A stretch of 64,000 nt of DNA from NCBI GenBank assembly GCA_019234295.1, contig JAFALK010000015.1:25259-89258 (forward strand), given 5' to 3'. Below, piece after piece: positions 15,547-24,586 of this stretch. Each line of letters begins with the position of its first letter. Positions within the stretch are counted from its first letter, which is position 1. Origin of the DNA: Roseateles sp. (lineage in GTDB: Bacteria; Pseudomonadota; Gammaproteobacteria; Burkholderiales; Burkholderiaceae_C). Under the pieces are notes generated by a model. It saw only the letters and a list, made by a program, of their open reading frames with translations. It had not been told where the DNA came from and did no database searches. A program made the translations under genes and the position numbers.

Positions 15547-16113
15547 TTACTTGGCACGCGCGCGGATTTCGGGCAGGGCTTTCTGCATGTAATACACCAT
15601 GGACCAGATCGTCAGCACCGCCGCCAGGTAGATCAGCATGGTCCCCCAGAGGTGCGTATCGATGAGGCCAAAGAGGCTGCCGTTGAAGAGCAGGAAGGGG
15701 ATGGCCACCATCTGCACCGTGGTCTTGAGCTTGCCCACCATGTGCACGGCCACCGAGCGCGAGGCACCGATCTGGGCCATCCACTCGCGCAGCGCCGAGA
15801 TTGTGATCTCGCGGCCCACGATGACCAGGGCCACCAGTGCGTCAACCCGCTTCAGGTAGAGGAGCACAAGCAGCGCGGCGCAGACCATGAGCTTGTCGGC
15901 CACGGGGTCGAGGAAGGCGCCGAAAGACGAGGTTTGGTTGAGCTTGCGGGCCAGATATCCATCGAGCCAGTCCGTCAGAGCGACAACGACGAACAGCACG
16001 GTGGAGAAGAGATTCTGGGTCTCGGGCCGCCAGTCCAGGTAGTAGACCCCCACGATGGCCGGGATCGCGACGATGCGCGCCCAGGTGAGCAGCGTTGGCA
16101 CGGTGAAGAACAT
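15547..16113 (-). CDS. pgsA: CDP-diacylglycerol-glycerol-3-phosphate 3-phosphatidyltransferase
   Basis: 188 aa. It makes phosphatidylglycerol phosphate from CDP-diacylglycerol and glycerol-3-phosphate, the committed step to phosphatidylglycerol and cardiolipin, in the inner membrane. The CDP-alcohol phosphotransferase motif DG-x2-AR-x8-G-x3-D-x3-D is seen as DGYLARKLNQ followed by GAFLDPVADK (residues ~58-80). Several hydrophobic helices follow. The start is the ATG at 16113 (MFFTVPTLLTWAR); the long open frame upstream is a shadow of the lipoprotein gene. It lies 28 nt downstream of that lipoprotein gene, in a uvrC - lipoprotein - pgsA run; uvrC-pgsA linkage is widespread. Confidence 0.93.
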   Translation of the reverse strand: MFFTVPTLLTWARIVAIPAIVGVYYLDWRPETQNLFSTVLFVVVALTDWLDGYLARKLNQTSSFGAFLDPVADKLMVCAALLVLLYLKRVDALVALVIVGREITISALREWMAQIGASRSVAVHMVGKLKTTVQMVAIPFLLFNGSLFGLIDTHLWGTMLIYLAAVLTIWSMVYYMQKALPEIRARAK

Positions 16114-16141
16114 GGTGCGGGGATTGTGCACCAGCCAAGGC

Positions 16142-16672
16142 TCAGCCTCCGTCGAGAGTTCTGGGCTTGAACTTGCGGTCGTCGTTGAAGAGGAAGGTCT
16201 CGATGAAGGTCCAGGGCGTGGGCAGGTGCGAGACATCTCCAAACGGCGCGGCGCGATGCAGGGCTTCGATCGCGATTTGCAGCGTTTCCGGTGCCTGACC
16301 AGGCCTGCGCAGTACGTTGATGCGCTTGATCGAACCGTCGGCATGCAGCTCCACCTCCAGGACCGGGATGGCCAGCAGGATGTCCTGCGGCTTGCCCATG
16401 TAGCTGTGCGTCGGGTTGGCGGCCACCATGCGCTCGGCGGCTTGCTGGCGCAGTTCCGCCGCGGTTCGAGGCGTCTTCGGAAGCGGGAGGCCATTGACGC
16501 CGAGCAAAGGGGCCGGTGCAGGGACGGGAGCGGGCGGAATCACGGGTCTGGGTTCCTGGCGAGGGAGGGGTGCCGGTCGTGGCGGAGGACTCAGCGGGAC
16601 CGACGTGCAAGCCGCCAGTAGCCCGAGCATACCGAGGGTCAGGCAATGGCGACGGCGCTCAGCGCAAAGCAC
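16142..16672 (-). CDS. Predicted lipoprotein, Pro-rich, possibly TonB-C-like
   Basis: 176 aa if it starts at GTG 16672, overlapping the end of uvrC by 14 nt. This start gives a classic lipoprotein signal: basic n-region AERRRH, hydrophobic core LTLGMLGLL and lipobox LAAC (Cys at ~residue 22). A Pro-rich tether follows ([19 protein letters not shown]), then a C-terminal domain of ~100 residues with [19 protein letters not shown], which resembles TonB C-terminal/TonB-like beta folds. It is probably anchored in an envelope membrane. The precise role is unknown. Cotranscription with uvrC and pgsA is likely. Confidence 0.7.
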   Translation of the reverse strand: MLCAERRRHCLTLGMLGLLAACTSVPLSPPPRPAPLPRQEPRPVIPPAPVPAPAPLLGVNGLPLPKTPRTAAELRQQAAERMVAANPTHSYMGKPQDILLAIPVLEVELHADGSIKRINVLRRPGQAPETLQIAIEALHRAAPFGDVSHLPTPWTFIETFLFNDDRKFKPRTLDGG

Positions 16673-18662
16673 GGTAGATCTCCTCGGCCAATTCTCGGCT
16701 GATGCCCTTGACGCTGGCGATCTCCTCCACGCTGGCCGCCGCAACGCCGCGCACGCCGCCGAAGCGCTGCAGCAGCTGCGCGCGCTTCTTGGGCCCGACG
16801 CCCGACACATCCTCCAGTCGACTGCCGCCCGTGCGCACCGAGGCGCGCTTGGCGCGCATGCCGGTGATGGCGAAACGGTGCGCCTCGTCGCGGATCTGCG
16901 CCACCAGCATCAGTGCGGCGGATTCGTGGCCCAGGTAGACCTTGGGACGGCCGTCGGCGAACACGAGCTCCTCCAGCCCGACCTTGCGTCCCTCGCCCTT
17001 CTCCACGCCGACGATCAGCGAGAGATCCAGGCCCAGCTCCTCGAACACCTCGCGCGCCATGCTGACTTGGCCGCGGCCACCGTCCACGAGCACGAGGTCG
17101 GGCAGGCGTCCGGTGCCCAGCTGCGCGGCTTCCGCGAGCTTGCTGTATCGGCGTTCGAGCACCTGGCGCATGGCCGCATAGTCGTCACCACCTGTGACTC
17201 CCTCAATGTTGTAGCGGCGGTATTGGCTGCTTTGCATCTGATGCCCTTCGAACACCACGCACGATGCCATGGTCGCCTCGCCTGCGGTGTGGCTGATGTC
17301 GAAACATTCGATGCGAAAGGTATCGGGGTCGGGGACCTGCAGGTCGAGGGCCTCCACCAAGGCCTGCGTGCGGGCCCGCTGCGAGCCCTCCTGCGAGAGG
17401 ATGCGCGCCAGGGCCAGCTCGGCGCCCTTGACGCACATCTCCTGCCAGATGCGGCGCTGACCGCGCGGCTGGGGCTGCACGGTCACCTTGTAGCCGGCCT
17501 GCGCGCTCAGCGCCTCGGCAAGGCCGGCGCCGACCTCGTGACTGACAACCAGCAGGGCCGGCACGGGCGCTTCCAGGTAATGCTGGGCGATGAAGGCTTC
17601 GAGCACCTGCTGCTCTGGCGTGATGCCGACTTCTTCGTCCTCGGTCATCAGCACGGCCGTGGCCTCGTCGACGCGCCGAGGGAAGAAGGCTCGATCTCCC
17701 AGGTGCCGGCCGCCCCGCACCATGGCCAGGTTCACGCAGGCACGCCCGCCCTGGAGCTTGACGGCGAGGATGTCCACGTCGCGGTCGCGGCCCGTGGAGC
17801 TGCTCTCGTCGACTGCCTGCTGCTGCAGCACCTTGGCCAGCGCCTGGATCTGATTGCGCACCTCGGCCGCATCCTCGTAACGCTGCACTTCGGCGTAGGC
17901 CATCATCTCGGCCTGCAGGGCGTCCAGGACCTCCTCGGTCTCGCCGAGCAAGAAGCGCTCGGCATTGCGCACGTCGCGCGCGTAGGCCTCGCCCTGGCCT
18001 TCCGGCACGCAGGGCCCCGAGCAGCGGCGGATCTGGTACAGCAGGCAGGGCCGGCTGCGGTTGGCGAAGACGGTGTCCTCGCAGGTGCGCAGACGGAAGA
18101 CCTTCTGGATCAACTGGATCGATTCCTTGACGGCCCAGGCGCTCGGGAAGGGGCCGAAGTATCGGTGCTTCTTGTCCACAGCGCCGCGGTAGTAGCTGAC
18201 GCGCGGATAGGCATGGCCGCTGAGCTTGAGATAGGGGTAGCTCTTGTCGTCGCGGAAGAGGATGTTGAACTTCGGGTCGAGCGCCTTGATCAGGTTGTTC
18301 TCGAGCAGCAGGGCCTCGGCCTCGGTGCGCACCACCGTCGTCTCCAGGCGGGCGATGCGCGCCACCATCATGCCGATGCGCGTGCCACCGTGGTCCTTCT
18401 GAAAGTAGCTCGACACCCGCTTCTTCAGCGCCTTGGCCTTGCCCACGTACAGCACCTGGTCCTGGGCGTCGAAGTAGCGGTAGACGCCCGGCAGCATCGG
18501 CAAGGCGGCCACCTCGGCGAGCAACCGCTCTCGCACCTCGCGCGCGGCCTGTTCCATCTCGGCCACGCGGCGGGCCTCGGCGGCCTCGGCCGCTTCGCGC
18601 TCGGCCGCCCATTCGGCCACCTGATTTCCGCCGAGTTCGCGATTCGATTCGTTCGTCTCCAT
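16659..18662 (-). CDS. uvrC: UvrABC system protein C (excinuclease subunit)
   Basis: 667 aa. UvrC makes both incisions in nucleotide-excision repair. The N-terminal GIY-YIG nuclease is seen as [20 protein letters not shown] (residues ~50-69) and RVSSYF. A UVR-like UvrB-contact region lies around residues 230-260. The C-terminal RNase-H-like nuclease has [10 protein letters not shown] (~530), and tandem helix-hairpin-helix motifs follow ([18 protein letters not shown], then [17 protein letters not shown]). The start is the ATG at 18662 ([10 protein letters not shown]). A longer in-frame extension runs over earP on the other strand and is not used. The first ~45 residues are Glu/Ala-rich, an extension beyond the usual start. 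The divergent earP gene begins only 22 bp away. Confidence 0.95.
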   Translation of the reverse strand: METNESNRELGGNQVAEWAAEREAAEAAEARRVAEMEQAAREVRERLLAEVAALPMLPGVYRYFDAQDQVLYVGKAKALKKRVSSYFQKDHGGTRIGMMVARIARLETTVVRTEAEALLLENNLIKALDPKFNILFRDDKSYPYLKLSGHAYPRVSYYRGAVDKKHRYFGPFPSAWAVKESIQLIQKVFRLRTCEDTVFANRSRPCLLYQIRRCSGPCVPEGQGEAYARDVRNAERFLLGETEEVLDALQAEMMAYAEVQRYEDAAEVRNQIQALAKVLQQQAVDESSSTGRDRDVDILAVKLQGGRACVNLAMVRGGRHLGDRAFFPRRVDEATAVLMTEDEEVGITPEQQVLEAFIAQHYLEAPVPALLVVSHEVGAGLAEALSAQAGYKVTVQPQPRGQRRIWQEMCVKGAELALARILSQEGSQRARTQALVEALDLQVPDPDTFRIECFDISHTAGEATMASCVVFEGHQMQSSQYRRYNIEGVTGGDDYAAMRQVLERRYSKLAEAAQLGTGRLPDLVLVDGGRGQVSMAREVFEELGLDLSLIVGVEKGEGRKVGLEELVFADGRPKVYLGHESAALMLVAQIRDEAHRFAITGMRAKRASVRTGGSRLEDVSGVGPKKRAQLLQRFGGVRGVAAASVEEIASVKGISRELAEEIYRALR

Positions 18663-18684
18663 AGCAGCTGATGATAATTTCGGG

Positions 18685-19659
18685 ATGAGATGGGATCTGT
18701 TCTGCCGGGTGATCGACAACTTCGGCGATGTGGGCGTGGCCTGGCGGCTGGCGAGCGACTTGCGCGCGCGCGGCGAAACCGTGCGCCTGTGGCTCGACGA
18801 TGCGAGCGCCCTGGCCTGGATGGCGCCCGAGCGCGGCGGCGTCGAGGTGCTGGACTGGAACGCCGTGCCCGAGGAATTGGGCGATGCCGTGATCGAGATG
18901 TTCGGCTGCCAGTTGCCTGACGCCATTCTTCAGCGCATGGCCCAACGCCCTCCCCGCTGGATCAACCTGGAATACCTGAGCGCGGAAGACTACGTTGAGC
19001 GCAGTCACGGCCTCGCGTCTCCGCAGTTCAGCGGGCCGGCCCAGGGCCTGGCCAAGAACTTTTTCTATCCCGGCTTCACCAGCCGGACCGGAGGCTTGCT
19101 TCGGGAACCGGGCCTGCTGGATGAGCCTGCAGGCCTGCCCGCAGGCTTCGAGCGGCGCGAAGGCGAGCGTCTGGTGAGCCTCTTTGCCTACCCGCAAGCG
19201 AACGTGCAGGCCCTGGTGAACCTGCTGGCCGATGCCCCGACCCTGATCCTCGCCAGCCCCGGCCATTTCGCGCGGCCTCAGCTGCCGCGCGCTGTTCGCT
19301 GGCACGACCTGCCCTACCTGACGCAGCCCGCCTACGACTGTCTGCTACGGGCCTGCGACCTCAACTGCGTTCGCGGCGAAGATTCCTTCGTGCGCGCCCA
19401 GTGGGCCGGCAAGCCCTTCCTCTGGCAGATCTACTTCCAGGACGATGGCGCTCATGGCCCCAAACTCGAGGCCTTCTTGGCACGCTACCAGCCCGACGAA
19501 ACAACGGCCGCGCTGTTCCGTGCCTGGAACGAGTTAGGCGATTGGCCCGCCGCCCCGCCTTCGCTCGACGCATCGCACGCCCTCGCTTGGCGTTCGCAAT
19601 TGGCGATCCAGCCCGATCTCACGTCCCAGCTCTTGGGCTTCGTGGGCAAATCAGGCTAA
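18685..19659 (+). CDS. earP: EF-P arginine rhamnosyltransferase EarP
   Basis: 324 aa. EarP transfers rhamnose from dTDP-beta-L-rhamnose onto Arg32 of elongation factor P, activating it to relieve stalling at polyproline stretches. Family hallmarks are [17 protein letters not shown] at residues 7-23, with the catalytic Asp pair, and [20 protein letters not shown] near residue 230. It lies directly upstream of efp on the same strand, the diagnostic arrangement. The ATG at 18685 is only 22 bp from the divergent uvrC start. A GATAAT sequence at 18673-18678 would put the transcript start at or near the ATG, so the mRNA may be leaderless. Confidence 0.95.
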   Translation: MRWDLFCRVIDNFGDVGVAWRLASDLRARGETVRLWLDDASALAWMAPERGGVEVLDWNAVPEELGDAVIEMFGCQLPDAILQRMAQRPPRWINLEYLSAEDYVERSHGLASPQFSGPAQGLAKNFFYPGFTSRTGGLLREPGLLDEPAGLPAGFERREGERLVSLFAYPQANVQALVNLLADAPTLILASPGHFARPQLPRAVRWHDLPYLTQPAYDCLLRACDLNCVRGEDSFVRAQWAGKPFLWQIYFQDDGAHGPKLEAFLARYQPDETTAALFRAWNELGDWPAAPPSLDASHALAWRSQLAIQPDLTSQLLGFVGKSG

Positions 19660-19768
19660 AATCAAGGGCTTTGCCGCGCCACGGGAAGATTTTGGGTTTT
19701 CAGGCGCGCCAGGTGTTTGGCTTACCCAGGCACCCGCATCCCACCCAAGGAATACTCGGAATACTCTT

Positions 19769-20323
19769 ATGAAGATCGCTCAAGAAATCCGCGCCGGCAA
19801 CGTGATCATGCAGGGCAAGGACCCCATGGTCGTGCTCAAGACCGAATACAGCCGCGGCGGCCGCGGCGCGGCCACCGTGCGCATGAAGATGAAGAACCTG
19901 CTGAACGGCGCCGGTTCGGAGGTCGTCTTCAAGGCCGACGACAAGATGGATCAGATCGTTCTGGACAAGAAGGACTGCACCTACACCTACTTCGCCGACC
20001 CGATGTATGTGTTCATGGACGGCGACTACAACCAGTTCGAGGTCGAAGCCGAGAACATGGGCGACGCCATCTCCTACCTCGAAGACAACATGACCGTCGA
20101 AGTCGTGTTCTACGACGGCAAGGCCATCTCGGTCGAAATGCCCACCACCGTGGTCCGTGAAATCGAGACCGAGCCGGCCGTCAAGGGCGACACCTCGGGC
20201 AAGGTGCTCAAGCCTGGACGCCTGAAGGGCACCGGCTTCGAGATCTCCGTGCCCCTGTTCGTGGAGAACGGCGACAAGATCGAAATCGACACGCGCACGC
20301 ACGAGTACCGCAAGCGCGTCTAA
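19769..20323 (+). CDS. efp: Elongation factor P (arginine type)
   Basis: 184 aa. EF-P binds between the P and E sites of the ribosome and stimulates peptide-bond formation at consecutive prolines. Residues 1-65 form the KOW-like domain; the tip loop SRGGRGAA carries the Arg that EarP rhamnosylates, replacing the Lys of the E. coli-type protein. OB-fold domains 2 and 3 follow, ending with [17 protein letters not shown]. It starts at the ATG at 19769. It follows earP by 109 nt, a gap that could hold its own promoter. A strong terminator closes the unit. Confidence 0.97.
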   Translation: MKIAQEIRAGNVIMQGKDPMVVLKTEYSRGGRGAATVRMKMKNLLNGAGSEVVFKADDKMDQIVLDKKDCTYTYFADPMYVFMDGDYNQFEVEAENMGDAISYLEDNMTVEVVFYDGKAISVEMPTTVVREIETEPAVKGDTSGKVLKPGRLKGTGFEISVPLFVENGDKIEIDTRTHEYRKRV

Positions 20324-20330
20324 GACGCCC

Positions 20331-20395
20331 GAGGCGCCTCAGGCGCCTCGGCCTCGATGCAAGCAAGGCACCCACCCGGGTGCTTTTGTTTTTTT
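20331..20395 (+). terminator. Hairpin plus intrinsic terminator after efp
   Basis: A first hairpin GAGGCGCC/GGCGCCTC (20331-20338 with 20342-20349) is followed by GCACCC/GGGTGC (20368-20373 with 20378-20383), 4-nt loop, and TTTTGTTTTTTT to 20395. The second is a good rho-independent terminator for efp; the next gene begins at 20410. Confidence 0.85.
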
Positions 20396-20409
20396 GGCAT
20401 CATGGGCCG

Positions 20410-22125
20410 ATGGACGAACAACACCACACGCGCCCGACTCTTCATGCCTTGATCGGCGCCGTGCAGGGCTTCGCCCTGTGGTCCCTGCACGAATCAGTGG
20501 ACGGGGATTTCTGGCCAGCCGGTTCGGCGCCCTGGATCTGGTCGCTGGCCTATTTCATCGCAATGACGCCGCTCGCCTGGCAGTTGCTGCCAGGTGTGTT
20601 CGAGCGCGGCGCGCAACGCCTAGCGTGCGCACTGTTGCTAGGCCTGGGCTACGCCCTGCTGGGCGCCCACGCGGGCTGGCAGAACAGTGTGCCGGATATG
20701 CGGGCGGACTTCAGCTACGTCTTCGTCGCCGTCGTGCTGGCCTTCGTGCTGCTGGGCCTGATCGGCGGTTGGGATGCGAAGGCGCGACGGCTCGACTACT
20801 CGCGCCACTTCGACGCGGCTTGGCGCAACGGGCTCTTGATTCCCTTGTCGATCGGCGTCACCGGTCTCGTCTGGGCCTTACTCTGGGCCGGCGCCCTGCT
20901 GATGAAGGCCATCGGCCTGCATGGGCTGGGGGAGTTGCTGGAAAAGCATCTGCCGCAATACCTGGTCACCGCCACCTCAGTGTCCTGGGTCATCGGCACC
21001 GGTCTGGCCCGTCCGGGCACCCTGCTCGCCCTGCGCCGCTTCGTGCTGACGCTGGTGAGCTGGCTGCTGCCGCTGGCGCTCTCGCTCGCCCTGTGCTGGG
21101 TGCTGGCCCTGCCATTCACGGGCCTGGACACGCTGTTCGCCACGCGCAATGCCGCGAGCTATGCGTTTTGGTTCACTGCCCTGGCCGTCGGCCTGCTCAA
21201 CGCTGCTGTGCAGGACGGCCGCACCGAACCGCCGTACACGCCCAGGCTGGCCAAGGCTCTGGCTTGGGTCTGGTTGAGCATGCTGCCCATCATCGCAATC
21301 GGTGACATCGCCCTGGCACGCCGGGTCTCGCAGCACGGCTGGACGCCCGATCGCGTCTGGGCGGCCTATGTGGGCCTGATGCTGACGCTCTATGCCTTCG
21401 GCTATGCCAGCTCACAGTTGCGCAGAGAGCCTTGGATGGCCCGGGTGCGGGCCGCCAACTGGGCGGTGTGCGCTGTGGGCATCATTGCTGCTGTGGCCCT
21501 GATCAGCCCCATCGCAGACAGCCACCGCATCTCCGTGAAGAGCCAGCTTGACAGGCTAGAAAGCGGCGCCGTTGCCAGCGAGAAATTCGATTGGAGAAGC
21601 ATCAGCCGAATGGGACGCTACGGTCACGCGGCCTTGAGCGACATCGACAAGCAAGGCGGCGCGCACGCCGCCCGCGCCCGGCAGGCCTTGCAAGAACTCC
21701 AGCTCTCTGCGGGCGCGCGTCGCCCCATCACGGCGTCCGAGCTGCACCAGCACCTTCTGGTGCTCCCGAAAGGGCGCGAGGTCGATGCCGCCTGGCTCGA
21801 CGCAGTCACGAGAGACAAAGCTTGGCAGATGAATCGTTGCAGGTCCGTTGAGCTTAACTGCCTGGTCTGGATCCAGGACCTTGACGGGGACGGCGTGGAT
21901 GAGATCGTCTTCATCAGCGGCGAAGGTCCAAGCGCCGAGGTGACGCTCTATGTGCGGCAAAGCGGCGCGTGGCAGGAGGCCAGCAGAGCCTGGGCCATCG
22001 ACCCGCGCCGTGGCAAGCGCTCCCTGGAAGACTGGCGCAAGGCCATCGAACAAGGACGGGTTCAACCCGTTAAGCCTCGCTGGCCCGATCTGCAGATCGA
22101 CGGTGAGCGTATCGAACTGCGCTGA
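20410..22125 (+). CDS. DUF4153 integral membrane protein
   Basis: 571 aa. About ten hydrophobic helices fill residues ~10-385, for example LGYALLGAHAGW, FVAVVLAFVLLGLIGGW, LVSWLLPLALSLALCWVL and LLNAAVQDG. A soluble C-terminal region (~390-571) contains LVWIQDLDGDGVDEIVFI, an EF-hand/FG-GAP-like acidic loop. This architecture matches DUF4153 inner-membrane proteins of unknown function. The ATG at 20410 (MDEQHHTRP) is preferred over an upstream frame start inside the efp terminator. It converges with the M28 peptidase gene, one base separating the two stops. No function should be assigned. Confidence 0.75.
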   Translation: MDEQHHTRPTLHALIGAVQGFALWSLHESVDGDFWPAGSAPWIWSLAYFIAMTPLAWQLLPGVFERGAQRLACALLLGLGYALLGAHAGWQNSVPDMRADFSYVFVAVVLAFVLLGLIGGWDAKARRLDYSRHFDAAWRNGLLIPLSIGVTGLVWALLWAGALLMKAIGLHGLGELLEKHLPQYLVTATSVSWVIGTGLARPGTLLALRRFVLTLVSWLLPLALSLALCWVLALPFTGLDTLFATRNAASYAFWFTALAVGLLNAAVQDGRTEPPYTPRLAKALAWVWLSMLPIIAIGDIALARRVSQHGWTPDRVWAAYVGLMLTLYAFGYASSQLRREPWMARVRAANWAVCAVGIIAAVALISPIADSHRISVKSQLDRLESGAVASEKFDWRSISRMGRYGHAALSDIDKQGGAHAARARQALQELQLSAGARRPITASELHQHLLVLPKGREVDAAWLDAVTRDKAWQMNRCRSVELNCLVWIQDLDGDGVDEIVFISGEGPSAEVTLYVRQSGAWQEASRAWAIDPRRGKRSLEDWRKAIEQGRVQPVKPRWPDLQIDGERIELR

Positions 22126-22126
22126 A

Positions 22127-23470
22127 TCAGGGTTTGCCGCCCGGTTTCCACTGCGGCACGAAATCGCTGTTCACGAGCCAGCGCGCGGACTCGATCACGG
22201 ACTGGATCACCGCCGTCATGAAGGGCAGGTCGAGGTGGGCGATGTCATCGTCGGCCGAGTGATAGGTTGGCGTCGTGGCCCAGCCCGAGACGGTGTGGGC
22301 CACGATGCCCATTTGGGCCAGCTGATAGTTGTCGGAGCGCTGGAAGAACTGCTGCTGCGGGTAAGGATCGGCCGTAACGCGGAAGCCCTGGCGCTGCAAG
22401 GCCTCGCCGAAGTCTGAGCGCTCGAATCCCGTCATCATCAAGGTCTGCTGCGGCAGTTGCGGATCCTGAGCGCCGATCATCTCGAACTCGAGGTTGGCGA
22501 CGATCTCTTGGAGCGGCACGGGCGGATGCTCGGTGAAGTAGCGTGCCCCGAGCAGGCCCATCTCCTCACCGCCGTAGCAGACGAAAAGAATCGAGCGGCG
22601 GGGCTTCCCCCCCGACGCCAGCGCGCGCGCCAGCTCCAGCACGGCCACCGTGCCCGAGGCGTCGTCATTGGCACCGTGCATGACGGTGCCGTCGGCCTTG
22701 CCGCCCAGGTGGTCCAGATGCGCGGTGAAGAGCAAGGTGCCCGCAGCACGATCGCTGCCCGGCAGATAGCCTATGGCGTTGGTTGTCACGAGCTTGGCGT
22801 CGACGACGGGCGGCGGTGTGAAGCTGAGCGTCTGCCCCTGCGCCGCGGCGAGCTGGACGAAGATCATTTCTGGAACCGTGATCAGGGCCGCCCGCTGGCG
22901 CGGCTGCGCGGGGTTGGAGCGCAGCAGGCGCGGCTCGCCGCCCATCTCGGCGTAGCCAGCGCGGGTGGCGTCGCTTTCGCGCGCGATCACGAGCTTGGCA
23001 CCGACCTTGCCGGCCGCGCCATACCAGGCCATCAAGGGCGCGGGACCCGTTACCAGCAGAACATCCCCCTGCCCTGACGTGAGAGCCTTCGGATCTTCCG
23101 TCCCCGCCTGCACGATGCGCCCGCTCAGTGGCTGGGAGTTGGATACGAACAGGGTCACACCCTTGGCCACCTCCTGGGCGCCGAAGGCAAGCTTGGGTTC
23201 GCCCTGGAAACGCTGCCGCGTGATCTCCGCTCTTTGCAGCCAGCCCTTCATGCCCGGGGCCGGCTTGAGGCCATAACTCTCGAATTGAGCCGCGATATAC
23301 GTCGCCGCAATGAGTTCGTCGCGCGTGGCACTACCGCGGCCCTGCAGCACGTCGGAGGCCAGGAAGTTCTCGTGGGCGCTGATCCACTCGGCGCGAACCA
23401 CCCAGGGATCAGCCTGGGCCGCCCCCGCGAAGATCAGAACCGATGCAGCGAGGGAGCGGATCAGGGCCAT
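22127..23470 (-). CDS. Secreted M28-family metallopeptidase (aminopeptidase)
   Basis: 447 aa with a Sec signal peptide (MALIRSLAASVLIFAGAAQA, cleaved after AQA). The M28 domain shows the zinc-site motifs FTAHLDHLG (His and Asp nearby), GANDDASGTVAVLELA (bridging Asp), CYGGEEMGLLG (catalytic and zinc Glu), and a late His in YHSADDDIAHL. A PA-like insert probably occupies residues ~120-230. Family members remove N-terminal residues from peptides in the periplasm or outside the cell. It is the last gene of a tight minus-strand cluster after the Lys-rich peptide gene (8-nt gap). Confidence 0.9.
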   Translation of the reverse strand: MALIRSLAASVLIFAGAAQADPWVVRAEWISAHENFLASDVLQGRGSATRDELIAATYIAAQFESYGLKPAPGMKGWLQRAEITRQRFQGEPKLAFGAQEVAKGVTLFVSNSQPLSGRIVQAGTEDPKALTSGQGDVLLVTGPAPLMAWYGAAGKVGAKLVIARESDATRAGYAEMGGEPRLLRSNPAQPRQRAALITVPEMIFVQLAAAQGQTLSFTPPPVVDAKLVTTNAIGYLPGSDRAAGTLLFTAHLDHLGGKADGTVMHGANDDASGTVAVLELARALASGGKPRRSILFVCYGGEEMGLLGARYFTEHPPVPLQEIVANLEFEMIGAQDPQLPQQTLMMTGFERSDFGEALQRQGFRVTADPYPQQQFFQRSDNYQLAQMGIVAHTVSGWATTPTYHSADDDIAHLDLPFMTAVIQSVIESARWLVNSDFVPQWKPGGKP

Positions 23471-23478
23471 GGCTGTGT

Positions 23479-23712
23479 TCAGTGCGTTGCTTGTTGGGCG
23501 GCGGATTTGCGGGGCTTCTTGGCGCCCTTCTTCTTGCTCTTGCCGTGCTTCTTTGCCGGCTTGTGCTTCTTGACGCCGGCCTTGAGATGCGGCTTGGTCG
23601 TGACGGCAAGCGCCTCGGGTTGAGGGTTCTGGTGCACACCCGCCTGGGATGCCAGCGGAACAGCCGCGGCCAGCAGGAAGGCGCAGCTCAGGGTCAGTGT
23701 TTTGAGTTTCAT
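23479..23712 (-). CDS. Small exported lysine/proline-rich peptide
   Basis: 77 aa. Signal peptide MKLKTLTLSCAFLLAAAVPL with a cleavage site near SQAG (residue ~24). The mature part (~53 aa) is strongly basic and repetitive, with about 18 Lys and repeated K-P, KKH and KKK motifs (AGVKKHKPAKKHGKSKKKG). It resembles histone-tail-like or acid-shock-like basic exported proteins, but I cannot name it. The ATG at 23712 follows the oxygenase stop by 16 nt and precedes the M28 peptidase by 8 nt, so the three are surely cotranscribed. It might bind nucleic acid or polyanions, or be a substrate of the neighbouring enzymes. Both are speculation. Confidence 0.65.
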   Translation of the reverse strand: MKLKTLTLSCAFLLAAAVPLASQAGVHQNPQPEALAVTTKPHLKAGVKKHKPAKKHGKSKKKGAKKPRKSAAQQATH

Positions 23713-23728
23713 CGTTACTCTGGTTTGT

Positions 23729-24586
23729 TTATTCGAATCGGCCTTCGCGCAGCCATTTGGTTGCCACCCATTTCTCGCCGGCGAGCACAGGGGCGCCGCC
23801 GTGAAGGGTCATCGTCATCGGGTGCGGACGGTCGTAGCTGAAGAAGACGGCATTGCCCTTACACGGCATCACCTCGAGCTTGATGTCGGGAAAGGTCGTG
23901 GCGCCGCCGGCTTCGGGGGTGTTCAGGTACATCACGAGCGTGCCCACGCGCTGGCCGCCACGCTTGAGGATGGTGGGCGTACTGACATGCTCGGGCTCGA
24001 AATAGTCGAAGTGTGGCTGGTACTCGGCGCCCGGCTTGTAGCGCAGGATCTGCAGGCCTTCGCCATTCTCCAGCGGCCAGTCGAGCAAGGCAGCGACGCG
24101 TGCCTCCAGCTTCGCGATGACCGGATGCTCCCCGCGCTCGAAGAACATCCCGTCGCTCGTGCGGGCGGCGTTGACCTCGCTGCCGTCGCCGACGGTGGCC
24201 ACGGTCTCGGAGCGTGCCAGTCGCTTGCTCGCCAGTGCAATGATTTCATCGCATTCCGCGTCGGACAGCAGGCCGCCGAACACGACGACCCGAGGATGTT
24301 GCAGGGTCATCAAGACCCTGACCTCGTGACCGTCCGCCATCAGCACCGACTTCGATCCGCCCAGGGCAGGCTCGGGGACGGCCTTGGACTTCGGCAGGGC
24401 GTTGGCGTTGGCCTTGCCCTGGCCTTGCAGATGCGTCTGCAGCGTCTCTTCCAGCGCGCGAATGGCCACCGACTCTTCCCAGCCGCTCGTGCGCATGGCA
24501 GCCAGCACAGCCTCAGGCTTGTGACCGGCCTGGGCTTGTTCGACGATCCATTTGCGCAGCTCGGGCGTGATGGCTTGGGCACTCAA
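23729..24586 (-). CDS. 2-oxoglutarate/Fe(II) dioxygenase, prolyl-4-hydroxylase-like
   Basis: 285 aa. The C-terminal ~200 residues are a P4H-type double-stranded beta helix: EYQPHFDYF gives the HxD iron ligands, LHGGAPVLAGEKWVATKW gives the distal His and the 2-oxoglutarate-binding Lys. RVGTLVMYLNTPEAGG and FPDIKLEVMPCKGNAVFF are typical P4H strands. The N-terminal ~60 residues are helical (AVLAAMRTSGWEESVAIRAL). No signal peptide, so it acts in the cytoplasm. The best start is TTG at 24586, overlapping the yaaA stop (TTGA), with AGGAGG 8 nt upstream. Bacterial homologues hydroxylate Pro in proteins such as EF-Tu, but the substrate here is unknown. Confidence 0.85.
   Translation of the reverse strand: MSAQAITPELRKWIVEQAQAGHKPEAVLAAMRTSGWEESVAIRALEETLQTHLQGQGKANANALPKSKAVPEPALGGSKSVLMADGHEVRVLMTLQHPRVVVFGGLLSDAECDEIIALASKRLARSETVATVGDGSEVNAARTSDGMFFERGEHPVIAKLEARVAALLDWPLENGEGLQILRYKPGAEYQPHFDYFEPEHVSTPTILKRGGQRVGTLVMYLNTPEAGGATTFPDIKLEVMPCKGNAVFFSYDRPHPMTMTLHGGAPVLAGEKWVATKWLREGRFE

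Noticed and set aside
16416..18671. 751-codon open frame on the plus strand opposite uvrC
   Set aside because: It is the antisense shadow of uvrC in high-GC DNA. The translation is His/Leu/Gly-rich without any domain, while uvrC on the minus strand has all its motifs.
20331..20349. AGGCGCCTC tandem repeat as a protein-binding site
   Set aside because: It forms an 8-bp hairpin directly before the efp terminator, so it is better explained as part of the transcript end.
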